Part shown: one piece after another, positions 7,320 through 14,174 of the stretch | How positions within the stretch are numbered: position 1 is the first letter of the stretch | How the letters are laid out: every line of letters starts with the position of its first letter | DNA from: Bordetella parapertussis | GTDB lineage: Bacteria > Pseudomonadota > Gammaproteobacteria > Burkholderiales > Burkholderiaceae | Length of the DNA: 21,456 bases | NCBI GenBank assembly: GCA_945901665.1 | Contig: CAMDLJ010000007.1 | Span: 1 to 21,456 of the forward strand | Direction of reading: 5' to 3' | Translations under genes and position numbers: made by a program | The notes under the pieces: generated by a model | What the model saw: the letters and a program-made list of their open reading frames with translations, nothing else | What the model was told of the DNA's origin: nothing | Database searches by the model: none

Positions 7320-8420
7320 ATGAACCGCAACGAATGGATCAGCCAAGCCGCCCGCCTGCAAAGCGAAGACCAGGCATTTGCTTTGGTCACCGTGCTGCGC
7401 GCCCAGGCCCCCACTTCGGGCAAACCGGGCGACAAGGCCGTGGTCACCCCCGATGGCCAGATTTATGGCTGGATCGGTGGCGGCTGTGCGCAACCGGCGG
7501 TCATCAAAACCGTGCGCCGTGCCTTGCTGGATGGCCAAGCCCGCACCATACGCATTTCGCCCTCGTCAGAAAGCGCCGAGCGCGAACTGGGCGATGTGCT
7601 CGAATTTGGCATGGCCTGCCATTCGGGCGGCACACTGGAATTGTTCATCGACCCGGTCTTGCCCTCGGCCACTCTCACGGTGGTGGGCGACTCGCCGGTG
7701 GCGCGGGCATTGAGCGGGCTGGCACCCCGCGTGGGGCTGCGCGTGGCCGTGGTGGCGCATGGCGCGGTGGCGACCGATTACCCCGATGCCGATCGCGTGC
7801 TGGCCAGCGACGAGGTGTCCACATTGGGGGCCCAAGGCCTGACCACCCCGTTCGTGGTGGTGGCCACCCAAGGCCGGCGCGATTTGCAAGGCCTCAAGGC
7901 CGCGCTGTCTTTGCAGCCCCAAGCGCTGTGGTTCGTCTCCAGCGCCAAAAAAGCCCGCGTGCTGTTTGACAGTTTGCTGGCCAGTGGCGAAGACCCTGGC
8001 GCGGTGGCCCGCATCGTGGCCCCGGCCGGTGAGTCGATTGGCGCACAAACGCCTGAAGAAATCGCCCTGTCGGTGCTCAGTTCGGTGGTGGCCGCGCGCC
8101 GGGGCCGCATGCCCACGGCAACGCCCTTGGCCATGCCACACAGCGTGAGCGAAAAGCCCACTGCCCTGCAAGCCGGGGCGCAGGCACAGGCCCCATCGGC
8201 GGCGGCTTCTGAGCTGGGTTTGCAAGCCAGCACAGCGGTGGTGAAAACCGCTTCATGCTGCGGCGGCGCTGCTCAAAAAGCCGCACAGGCGGCAAGCCCA
8301 GAGCCCAACAAGGCAGCTCTGCACAGCGCTTTGGATGCGGCATCGCCCGCAGTGCTCGTCATGGAAACGCCGGCAGCGCCCATCGTGGCGGCCGCCGCCA
8401 AAACTTGTTGCGGGGCTTGA
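7320..8420 (+). CDS. coxF: CoxF, XdhC/CoxI-family maturation factor with a paired-cysteine tail
   Basis: A 366-residue protein. An XdhC-CoxI domain lies at about 15-85 (APTSGKPGDKAVVTPDG, WIGGGCAQPAV). A Rossmann XdhC domain begins near 119 (LTVVGDSPVARAL) and ends with SIGAQTPEEIALSVLSS near 240-255. XdhC proteins bind molybdenum cofactor and support its sulfuration and insertion; CoxF is the operon's version. Beyond about residue 262 is an Ala/Pro-rich extension of roughly 100 residues with Cys-Cys pairs at 313-314 (SCCGG) and 363-364 (TCCGA, the last residues). The pairs suggest metal or persulfide handling, perhaps copper; this is inference. The ATG at 7320 has AAGGAG at 7306-7311. Confidence 0.88.
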   Translation: MNRNEWISQAARLQSEDQAFALVTVLRAQAPTSGKPGDKAVVTPDGQIYGWIGGGCAQPAVIKTVRRALLDGQARTIRISPSSESAERELGDVLEFGMACHSGGTLELFIDPVLPSATLTVVGDSPVARALSGLAPRVGLRVAVVAHGAVATDYPDADRVLASDEVSTLGAQGLTTPFVVVATQGRRDLQGLKAALSLQPQALWFVSSAKKARVLFDSLLASGEDPGAVARIVAPAGESIGAQTPEEIALSVLSSVVAARRGRMPTATPLAMPHSVSEKPTALQAGAQAQAPSAAASELGLQASTAVVKTASCCGGAAQKAAQAASPEPNKAALHSALDAASPAVLVMETPAAPIVAAAAKTCCGA

Positions 8421-8421
8421 G

Positions 8422-9102
8422 ATGGGTTGCATACTCAAAGGCGGCGGCGGTCTTTACAGCCGCGTCACGGTGGGCGCGGTGTTGTTGGCGGCCGGTGCGG
8501 CCTCGCGCATGGGCCACCGGCCCAAAAGCCTGCTGGAGTTGGGCGGTGTACCCCTGATACGGCGTCAGCTGATCGCCCTGTCGGGCGCGGGTGTGGATGA
8601 GGTGGTGGTGGTGCTGGGCCATTACGCCGAGCGCATCGAAGAGGTGGTCAGCACCTTTCCCGTCACCTTGGTGCGCAACCCCAACCCCGACGCCGGGCAG
8701 AACTCGTCTTTGCGTTTGGGCTTGCAAGCCCTGTCGGTCAAACTCGATGCCGTGGTGGTGGCGCTGGCCGACCAACCCCTGATCAATTCGCAAGACATCA
8801 ACGACCTGATCGGGGCTTACAAAAAGCGCCCCCAGGGCATTCAGGTGGTGCAACCCATGGTCGATGGTTTGCCGGGCAACCCGGTCATGTTCAGCGCCGA
8901 AGTGCGCGAGCAGATTTTGGCCGGCGATGCCCAGCTCGGTTGCCGCCAATGGCAAGCGGCCAACCCTGCCCAAGTTCAGCATTGGGTCACCACCAACAGC
9001 CGCTACCGCACCGATGTGGACACGCTGCAAGACATCGAGGCCCTGGCCGAGCGCACCGGCCACAGGCTCAAATGGCCCGCCGATTTGATGGCCAGCCTCT
9101 GA
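8422..9102 (+). CDS. mocA: Molybdenum cofactor cytidylyltransferase (MocA/MobA-like)
   Basis: A 226-residue nucleotidyltransferase. The nucleotide-binding loop is VLLAAGAASRMGHRPKSLLE, followed by ALADQP near residue 115 and GLPGNPVMF near 150, all typical of the MobA-like NTP transferase family. Members attach CMP to molybdopterin to give molybdopterin cytosine dinucleotide, the cofactor form used by CO dehydrogenase and by many other xanthine-oxidase-family enzymes. Position right after coxF (one base between stop and ATG) supports CTP rather than GTP use. The N-terminal MGCILKGGGGLYSR before the fold is unusual, so a GTG start at about 8470 is possible. It may serve both CO dehydrogenase and the nearby IorAB. 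Confidence 0.86.
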   Translation: MGCILKGGGGLYSRVTVGAVLLAAGAASRMGHRPKSLLELGGVPLIRRQLIALSGAGVDEVVVVLGHYAERIEEVVSTFPVTLVRNPNPDAGQNSSLRLGLQALSVKLDAVVVALADQPLINSQDINDLIGAYKKRPQGIQVVQPMVDGLPGNPVMFSAEVREQILAGDAQLGCRQWQAANPAQVQHWVTTNSRYRTDVDTLQDIEALAERTGHRLKWPADLMASL

Positions 9103-9122
9103 GCCACCCGCAGGCCCGCACC

Positions 9123-9812
9123 ATGCAAGCCGATCCACTGCACCAGTTTTGGCACACGCCTATGGGCCTGCACCAGTGGGCACAGGCCGATGCCGTGAAC
9201 GAGGTGTTGGTGCGTGTCTTCAAGACCATGCGGGCCACCGATCCGGCATACACCCAAGCGCCGTTTTACGCCAGCCGCGACGACCTGTTGCAACGCATTC
9301 GCCTGTCCGAATGGGATGCGCTGGTGCGCTTCATCGTGGACAGCGTGCGCCAAACCGTGGTGCTGGCCAATCAAGGTGCTTGGCCCGAAGCCAAACCCGG
9401 TTTTCAAATCGCCATGCGCGGCATCTGGTTTCAAATGGCCAACCAAGGCAGCCACCACGATGTGCACACCCATGGCAATTGCTCGTGGTCGGGGGTGTAT
9501 TGCCTGCAGGTCGATCCACCCGCGCAGCGCTGCCAGCATCCGGTGCTGGGCGCGGCCAACGGCGTGACGCGCTTTTACGGGCCGCACTTCAACCGTTTGG
9601 GCGGCGCAGCCATGGATTTTGGCAACGCCTATTTGCAAAATGCCCACTTGGACATTGCACCCGTGCCCGGCCAATTGGTGGTGTTCCCGTCTTGGCTGGC
9701 GCACCAGGCCATGCCCTACCACGGCACGGCCGAGAGGGTCATCGTGTCTTTCAACGTGAGCGTGCATGCGGCCTCGGGCTCGGACGCGGTGCACGGCTAC
9801 GCCCATGTCTGA
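9123..9812 (+). CDS. Putative 2OG-Fe(II) oxygenase (2OG-FeII_Oxy_5 / TIGR02466-like)
   Basis: A 229-residue protein recognised from two blocks. One is HHDVHTHGNCSWSGVYCLQV (111-130), matching the family pattern of H-x-H-x-N followed by SGVYY. The other is VVFPSWLAH (186-194), then ERVIVSFNV (204-212). H194 is the likely distal iron ligand, H115 or H117 the proximal one, and R205 the likely 2-oxoglutarate anchor. Substrates of the family are mostly unknown. It starts 20 bases after mocA and overlaps the next gene by eight bases, so it is cotranscribed with the cox genes. It is not part of the canonical coxBCMSLDEFGHIK set. The ATG at 9123 was chosen from family start and spacing; no strong ribosome binding site is visible. 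Confidence 0.72.
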   Translation: MQADPLHQFWHTPMGLHQWAQADAVNEVLVRVFKTMRATDPAYTQAPFYASRDDLLQRIRLSEWDALVRFIVDSVRQTVVLANQGAWPEAKPGFQIAMRGIWFQMANQGSHHDVHTHGNCSWSGVYCLQVDPPAQRCQHPVLGAANGVTRFYGPHFNRLGGAAMDFGNAYLQNAHLDIAPVPGQLVVFPSWLAHQAMPYHGTAERVIVSFNVSVHAASGSDAVHGYAHV

Positions 9813-10938
9813 ACTTATGCCCATGTCTCAAGCGCGCACCCGGCCCCGCCCTGCCCCACTGGCCCATGCGGGCGAGGTGGCGCAGTGGGCGGTGTTGTTG
9901 CTCGGCTGGCTGTGGCTGGGCGAGCAAGGCATGCGCCTGGCTTGGCCGCTGGCCAGCGGCGTGCTGGCCGTGGCGCTGTGGTGGACGGTGCGCATTGTTT
10001 GTCGGGGCATGGCCCCGGCATGGGCTTGTTCGGCGCCGTCCATCGGCGCGTTGGGTGGCTTGACGGCCGCAGGCGTGGCGCTGCTGGCCCTGCCCATGCC
10101 CCCGGCTGTGGCGCCACTGCTCTTGTTGCTCTTGGCCAGCCTGTGGGGTTTGTGGTGCGCCGTGATCGACACGCGCAGCCAGACCAGCAGCTTCGAGCAG
10201 GGCCGCTTTGCCTGGCACCCTTTGCTGGCTGCGGCCTTGGTCTTTGCGGCGTGGCCCATGGCAGGGAGTGAAACCGGCTCGGTCTGGGGTGTCTGTGCTT
10301 TGCTGGCCGTGTGCGCTGCGCTGCTGCAGGCCAATGCCGCGCAAGGGCCTGCACGCGCCAAAGCCTGTGGCGGGCCGCGCGAAGACTGGCCGACCTTGCT
10401 GGCACCCTCGGCCATGGGCTTGATGATGGGCAGTTTGTGGTTGGGCACAGACTGGTGCAAGGGCTGGGGTTTGAGCAGCGCACACATGCTGCAAATCCAT
10501 CTGCTGTTGATGGCGGGCTTGCCCAGCTTGCTGGCTTGGTGCCTGCACCAAATGGCCCCAGCCGGGATCTCGAAGCAGGCCAGACAAGGGGCTATTTTGT
10601 GCCTGTTGTTTGGGGGTGCGCTGATGCTGTTGGGCGACAGCGCTTGGCACGGCGCTTTGGCCATGCTGATGCCGTCTTTGGCCTGGGCCTTGCATTGCGG
10701 CAGGCAGCGCCCGGCCAAGCCCGTCAGTCGTCACCGCTTTGCCTGGCGGCTGCGCAGATGGGCGTTGTTGCTTGGGCCGGGCTTGCTGGTTGGCGTGGGC
10801 TTGGCCAGCCCATACCAAGGGCCGTTGGCCATGCAATCGGCCTTGGCATTGCTGGGTGCCCTGGCCGTTTGTGCAGGGCTGGCCTGGCGCAGACCCGCCT
10901 GGAGCAAGCCCCTTAAGCACCCCTTAAGCGCACCATAA
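9805..10938 (+). CDS. Polytopic inner-membrane protein of unknown family
   Basis: A 377-residue protein with about twelve hydrophobic segments, starting near residues 26, 47, 80, 103, 136, 159, 195, 222, 255, 280, 318 and 340. Examples are APLLLLLLASLWGLW and GAILCLLFGGALMLLG. Twelve segments with a charged mid-protein stretch (about 176-193, containing ARAKACGGPREDW) resemble an MFS-like layout, but I see no MFS signature and do not recognise the family. Starts at 9805, 9817 and 9823 are all possible; 9805 overlaps the oxygenase gene by eight bases, indicating coupled translation. It is the last gene of the cox operon. It might replace CoxC, CoxH or CoxK as a membrane partner, or act with the oxygenase; neither is shown. 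The stop codon lies inside a tandem repeat. Confidence 0.75.
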   Translation: MSELMPMSQARTRPRPAPLAHAGEVAQWAVLLLGWLWLGEQGMRLAWPLASGVLAVALWWTVRIVCRGMAPAWACSAPSIGALGGLTAAGVALLALPMPPAVAPLLLLLLASLWGLWCAVIDTRSQTSSFEQGRFAWHPLLAAALVFAAWPMAGSETGSVWGVCALLAVCAALLQANAAQGPARAKACGGPREDWPTLLAPSAMGLMMGSLWLGTDWCKGWGLSSAHMLQIHLLLMAGLPSLLAWCLHQMAPAGISKQARQGAILCLLFGGALMLLGDSAWHGALAMLMPSLAWALHCGRQRPAKPVSRHRFAWRLRRWALLLGPGLLVGVGLASPYQGPLAMQSALALLGALAVCAGLAWRRPAWSKPLKHPLSAP

Positions 10939-10958
10939 GCGCACCATAAGCACCCCTT
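10906..10958. repeat. 11-bp tandem repeat across the end of the membrane-protein gene
   Basis: Four abutting 11-bp units in an ABBA pattern: AAGCACCCCTT (10915-10925), AAGCGCACCAT (10926-10936), the same again (10937-10947), and AAGCACCCCTT (10948-10958). A shortened unit, AAGCCCCTT, precedes them at 10906-10914. The TAA stop (10936-10938) spans the junction of units two and three. Because 11 is not a multiple of three, copy-number change would alter the C-terminus. Confidence 0.85.
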
Positions 10959-10978
10959 GGGCGGCACTTGAGGTGTCC

Positions 10979-11170
10979 ATGCAGACACCGGCTTTTGGTG
11001 TCGTCGCTTTGGGTTTGCGCCACAACAAAGCGCAGCGCCTCAAACGCCTGTTGGACATCGAGGTGACGGCCCAGCTAGCGGCGCAGCAAGTGGCACATTT
11101 GCGCCGCCCGCTGGGCTAGAACCTGGGCGCGCAGACGCCCCCTGAAATCGCCATGCACATCGCCCCGAAA
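10979..11170 (+). pseudogene. Decayed C-terminal fragment of an XdhC/CoxI-family gene
   Basis: In one frame the DNA reads TPAFGVVALGLRHNKAQRLKRL, a divergent stretch, then AHLRRPLG, a TAG stop (11117-11119), and directly on in the same frame NLGAQTPPEIAMHI. This matches the XdhC/CoxI C-terminus as I know it: a YVGALGSRRN-type block followed by LRxPVGLxLGAxTPPEIAxSI. The stop falls inside the most conserved part, and nothing resembling the N-terminal XdhC domain remains upstream, where the 11-bp repeats sit. It is therefore probably the 3' remnant of a lost coxI, or of an XdhC partner of iorAB. Recognition is by remembered family pattern; the boundaries are approximate. Confidence 0.68.
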
Positions 11171-11451
11171 CGACGGCCATGCGATGTGGCGTGGGTTTGC
11201 GCCAAACCCTCACCCCTGTGCAAGCGCGCAGAGGGTGTGCGGCTTGGCCTTAACCGCCTTTTTGACCATCCCCGCAGTGAATACAGGCCCCAAACGATCA
11301 GGGTTTGCACGGGTTTGAGCTTTGAGCGACAGTCGTCTGCAAGGCGAGACATTATCTTCCTGTGCCCCTGCTGAGCGAGCTCGGCTGCAGGGGCTATTTT
11401 TTGGGGACATTTTTCCCCGTGGTCAGTGTTACCCAAGCGCAGGAGTATCCG
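11171..11451. other. Intergenic leader upstream of iorA
   Basis: I see no gene here; the open frame beyond the XdhC relic does not look like protein. It contains a perfect GGGTTTG-CGC-CAAACCC hairpin (11193-11209). Its 13-base core TGGGTTTGCGCCA also occurs at 11010-11022, making a direct repeat. The terminator-like hairpin at 11364-11402 follows. A convincing promoter for iorA was not found between the terminator and the gene. Confidence 0.5.
11364..11402 (+). terminator. Intrinsic-terminator-like hairpin before iorA
   Basis: GCCCCTGC (11364-11371) and GCAGGGGC (11387-11394) form a perfect 8-bp stem, with GAGC/GCTC able to pair inside the loop. It is followed by TATTTTTT. It has the form of a rho-independent terminator on the + strand. 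It would end readthrough from the cox operon. It could instead act as an attenuator of iorAB, since only 49 bases remain before the iorA ATG. Confidence 0.75.
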
Positions 11452-11925
11452 ATGGTGAAATTCAAAGTCAATGGCGAGACCGTCACGGTCGATGCCAATC
11501 CGCAAACGCCACTGTTGTGGGCAATCCGTGAAAAGCTCAACCTCACCGGCACCAAGTTCGGCTGTGGCATTGCCCAATGCGGCGCCTGCACCGTGCACCT
11601 GAACGGCGAGCCGGTTCGCTCATGCGCCTTGACATTGTCGGTGGCCGAGGGCAAAGACATCACCACCGTGGAAGGCCTGATGAAAACGCGCACCGGCCAG
11701 GCACTGCAGGCCGGTTGGGTCAAGGCCCAAGCGCCGCAATGCGGCTATTGCCAGTCGGGCCAACTCATGACCGCCGCCAAGGTGATCAGCGTGGCCAAGA
11801 AAAACCTCAGCCGCACCGAAATCTTGGAAGCCATGAGCGGCAACATTTGCCGCTGCGGCACCTACAACCAGATCGCCAGCGCGGTCTCGCACGCCCAGAA
11901 AACCCTCCAAGGAGGCAAGGCATGA
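11452..11925 (+). CDS. iorA: Isoquinoline 1-oxidoreductase-type 2Fe-2S subunit IorA
   Basis: A 157-residue iron-sulfur subunit of a xanthine-oxidase-family hydroxylase. Cluster one uses C38, C43, C46 and C58 (GCGIAQCGACTVHL). Cluster two uses C97, C100, C133 and C135 (CGYCQSGQ and ICRCGTY). CGYCQSG rather than CGFCTPG is typical of the IorA group. It passes electrons from the molybdenum site of IorB, usually to a cytochrome because these enzymes lack an FAD subunit; none is encoded here. The ATG at 11452 has AGGAG six bases upstream. The gene ends in an ATGA overlap with iorB. It has no signal of its own and would be exported with the Tat signal of IorB. Confidence 0.92.
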   Translation: MVKFKVNGETVTVDANPQTPLLWAIREKLNLTGTKFGCGIAQCGACTVHLNGEPVRSCALTLSVAEGKDITTVEGLMKTRTGQALQAGWVKAQAPQCGYCQSGQLMTAAKVISVAKKNLSRTEILEAMSGNICRCGTYNQIASAVSHAQKTLQGGKA

Positions 11926-14105
11926 ACCCGATGAATTCCACCCCCCTTTTGACGCCGAGCGTGTCGCGCCGCTCTTTCATCCTCGGCTCCGGCGGCCTGG
12001 CTTTGGGCTTGTCCTTCGGCTTGACCCAAACAGAATTGGCCTTGGCCCAAACCCCCGGCGCGACCGGCTTTGGCCCCAACAACTGGATCAACATCGGTCT
12101 AGACGGCGTGGTGACCTTGATGTCGCCCGCGGCCGAAATGGGCCAAGGCACCATGACCGCCATGCCCCTGTTGCTGGCCGAAGAGATGGACTTGGACTGG
12201 CGCCAGGTGCGTGTGGTGCAGTCGCCCAGCGACCCCAAGCGCTTTGGCAATCCCCGCTTTGGCGGCGGCATGACCACGGGTGCATCGCGCACGGTGCAGG
12301 GCTATTACGAGCCGCTGCGCTTGGCCGGTGCCCAAGCGCGCCTGGTGATGGTGAACGCTGCGGCGCAGGCCATGGGCGTGCCCGCATCTGAACTGCGCAC
12401 CGAGGCCAGCCGCGTGATCCACAGCGGTGGCCGCGCCATGACTTATGCAGACATTGCCAAAGTGGCGACGGTTCCGGCCGAGCTGCCCAAGGTCGACAAG
12501 AGCATGCTCAAGCCGATGGCCCAGTTCCGCTTGATCGGCAAGGACATTCCCCGTGTGGACGTGCCTGCCAAGTCCAGCGGTCAGGCCTTGTACGGCATTG
12601 ACCAGCGTCTGCCGGGCATGCTCTGGGCTTCAGTGCTGCGCGCCCCGGTGCAAGGCGAAGTGCCCGAGAGTGTGAACGACAGCGCCGCCCGCGCTGTCCC
12701 AGGTGTCAAAAACGTGGTTCGACTGCCCTACGGCGTGGCCGTTGTGGCCGACTCTTTTTTCACGGCCAAGACGGCGCGTGACCAGCTCAAAGTGGTGTGG
12801 AGCCAAAAGTCCAAAGCACGCGTGCAGTACACCGACCAAATGCGTGTGGAATACACCAAGCGCGCTGAGGATTTGTATGACACAGGCGTGGCCTTCATTG
12901 CCCACGGGGACGCGGCCAAGCAGTTGGCCGGAGCCACCCGCACTTTCAGCGCCACCTACACCAGCGAGATGGTCAGCCACATCTGCCTGGAGCCCATGAA
13001 CTGCACAGCACGTGTGGATGGCGACAAGATTGAAGTTTGGGCACCGGCCCAATCGGCTTCATTTGTGGTGGGCACCGTGGCCGGTGCTGGCGGGTTCAAG
13101 CCGGAAAACATCACGGTCAACATCACCTTGCTCGGGGGCGGTTTTGGCCGCCGGGTCGAGGCCGACTACGCCGCCGATGCGGCACTGGTCGCCAAAGCCA
13201 TGCCAGGCACTCCGATCCAGGTCATTTGGACCCGTGAAGACGACATGGTCCACGACAAGTACCGGCCCATGACGGGCCAGCATTTGGTCGCCGGGGTCGA
13301 TGCGAAAGGCAAGATCGTGGGGCTGCTGCACCGGGTGGTGTCTGAGGGCATATACGCGCGTGTGGTGCCACCGGCTTTCAAGGCCGCAGGCGGCAAAGAT
13401 GCGCCCGTGATGGAAGGCGCGGAAATCACCTACGACATTGCCGATCACAGCGTCCAGTTCATGATCGAAGACCGTGGCATCCAGGCCGGTTTTTGGCGTG
13501 CAGTCGGCCCTGGTTACACCAAATTCGCGATTGAAACTTTGGTGGACGAGGTGGCGCGCGGCGTCGGCGCTGACCCGTTGACCTACCGCGTTGACATGCT
13601 GAGTAAAAACCCGCGTGGCCAAGCCGTGCTCAAAGCCGTGGGCGAGATGTCGCAATGGGGCAAGGCCAAGTTGCCCAAAGGGCATGCACTGGGTCTGGCG
13701 TTTTCTGACGCCTGGAACACCTATTGCGGCATGGTGGTGCAAGTGTCCATTGTCAATGGACGCCCCAAGGTGCACAAAGTGTGGTCGGCGGTGGATTGCG
13801 GTCATGCCTTGCAGCCGCAAAACGTGCAGGCCCAAATGGAAGGCTCGATCATCTATGGCCTGTCCGCAGCCCTGCACGAGCGCATGGACTTCAGAGCCGG
13901 CGAGCCCTTGCAAACCAATCTGAAAGCCTACACCGTGCTGCGGGCCAACGAAACGCCTGAAGTGTTCATCAAGGTGATGCCCACGGACAACCACCCGGGC
14001 GGCATTGGCGAAGTGGGGCTGCCCCCGCTGGCGCCAGCCATGGCCAACGCCATCGCCGCACTCAATGGCAAACGCTTGCGGGCCTTGCCTTTCCCGGTGG
14101 TTTGA
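11922..14105 (+). CDS. iorB: Isoquinoline 1-oxidoreductase-type molybdenum subunit IorB, Tat-exported
   Basis: A 727-residue catalytic subunit. It begins with a Tat signal: SRRSFILGSGG at about 14-24, a hydrophobic stretch, then LAQ near 41. Molybdopterin-binding motifs include LLGGGFGRR and GFWRAVGPGYTKFAIE, which is typical of IorB. The catalytic glutamate is E697 in GGIGEVGLPP. Known members hydroxylate N-heterocycles or oxidise aldehydes, and the substrate here cannot be read from sequence. A strong AAGGAGG (11909-11915) precedes the ATG. It shares the molybdopterin cytosine dinucleotide cofactor type with CO dehydrogenase, so the upstream mocA could serve both. There is no FAD subunit or cytochrome gene next to it. 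Confidence 0.92.
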   Translation: MNPMNSTPLLTPSVSRRSFILGSGGLALGLSFGLTQTELALAQTPGATGFGPNNWINIGLDGVVTLMSPAAEMGQGTMTAMPLLLAEEMDLDWRQVRVVQSPSDPKRFGNPRFGGGMTTGASRTVQGYYEPLRLAGAQARLVMVNAAAQAMGVPASELRTEASRVIHSGGRAMTYADIAKVATVPAELPKVDKSMLKPMAQFRLIGKDIPRVDVPAKSSGQALYGIDQRLPGMLWASVLRAPVQGEVPESVNDSAARAVPGVKNVVRLPYGVAVVADSFFTAKTARDQLKVVWSQKSKARVQYTDQMRVEYTKRAEDLYDTGVAFIAHGDAAKQLAGATRTFSATYTSEMVSHICLEPMNCTARVDGDKIEVWAPAQSASFVVGTVAGAGGFKPENITVNITLLGGGFGRRVEADYAADAALVAKAMPGTPIQVIWTREDDMVHDKYRPMTGQHLVAGVDAKGKIVGLLHRVVSEGIYARVVPPAFKAAGGKDAPVMEGAEITYDIADHSVQFMIEDRGIQAGFWRAVGPGYTKFAIETLVDEVARGVGADPLTYRVDMLSKNPRGQAVLKAVGEMSQWGKAKLPKGHALGLAFSDAWNTYCGMVVQVSIVNGRPKVHKVWSAVDCGHALQPQNVQAQMEGSIIYGLSAALHERMDFRAGEPLQTNLKAYTVLRANETPEVFIKVMPTDNHPGGIGEVGLPPLAPAMANAIAALNGKRLRALPFPVV

Positions 14106-14117
14106 GCGGGCCACCTG

Positions 14118-14157
14118 CCGGGCCAAGACGATCGGTCGCAGCCGATCGCTTGGCCGG
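14118..14157. terminator. Long hairpin between convergent genes
   Basis: CGATCGG (14129-14135) pairs with CCGATCG (14142-14148). Past a one-base bulge, GGCCAAG (14121-14127) pairs with CTTGGCC (14149-14155), giving 14 base pairs and a 6-base loop. It lies between the iorB stop and the end of the TauE/SafE gene and could end transcription from both sides. No clear T-run follows on the + strand. Confidence 0.6.
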
Positions 14158-14174
14158 TTGTGGGGCGCAACACG

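Noticed and set aside
9751..10920. Long - strand frame opposite the membrane-protein gene
   Set aside because: Gln/Pro/Arg-rich, low-complexity translation with no domain. The + strand frame gives regular hydrophobic segments and fits operon spacing.
11010..11204. 13-base direct repeat TGGGTTTGCGCCA (11010-11022 and 11192-11204)
   Set aside because: Short, only two copies, one inside the XdhC relic. I saw no flanking structure suggesting a mobile element or attachment site.
11577..11921. 115-residue upstream extension of iorB
   Set aside because: It lies inside iorA in another frame. The ATG at 11922 has a perfect AAGGAGG and begins the Tat signal.
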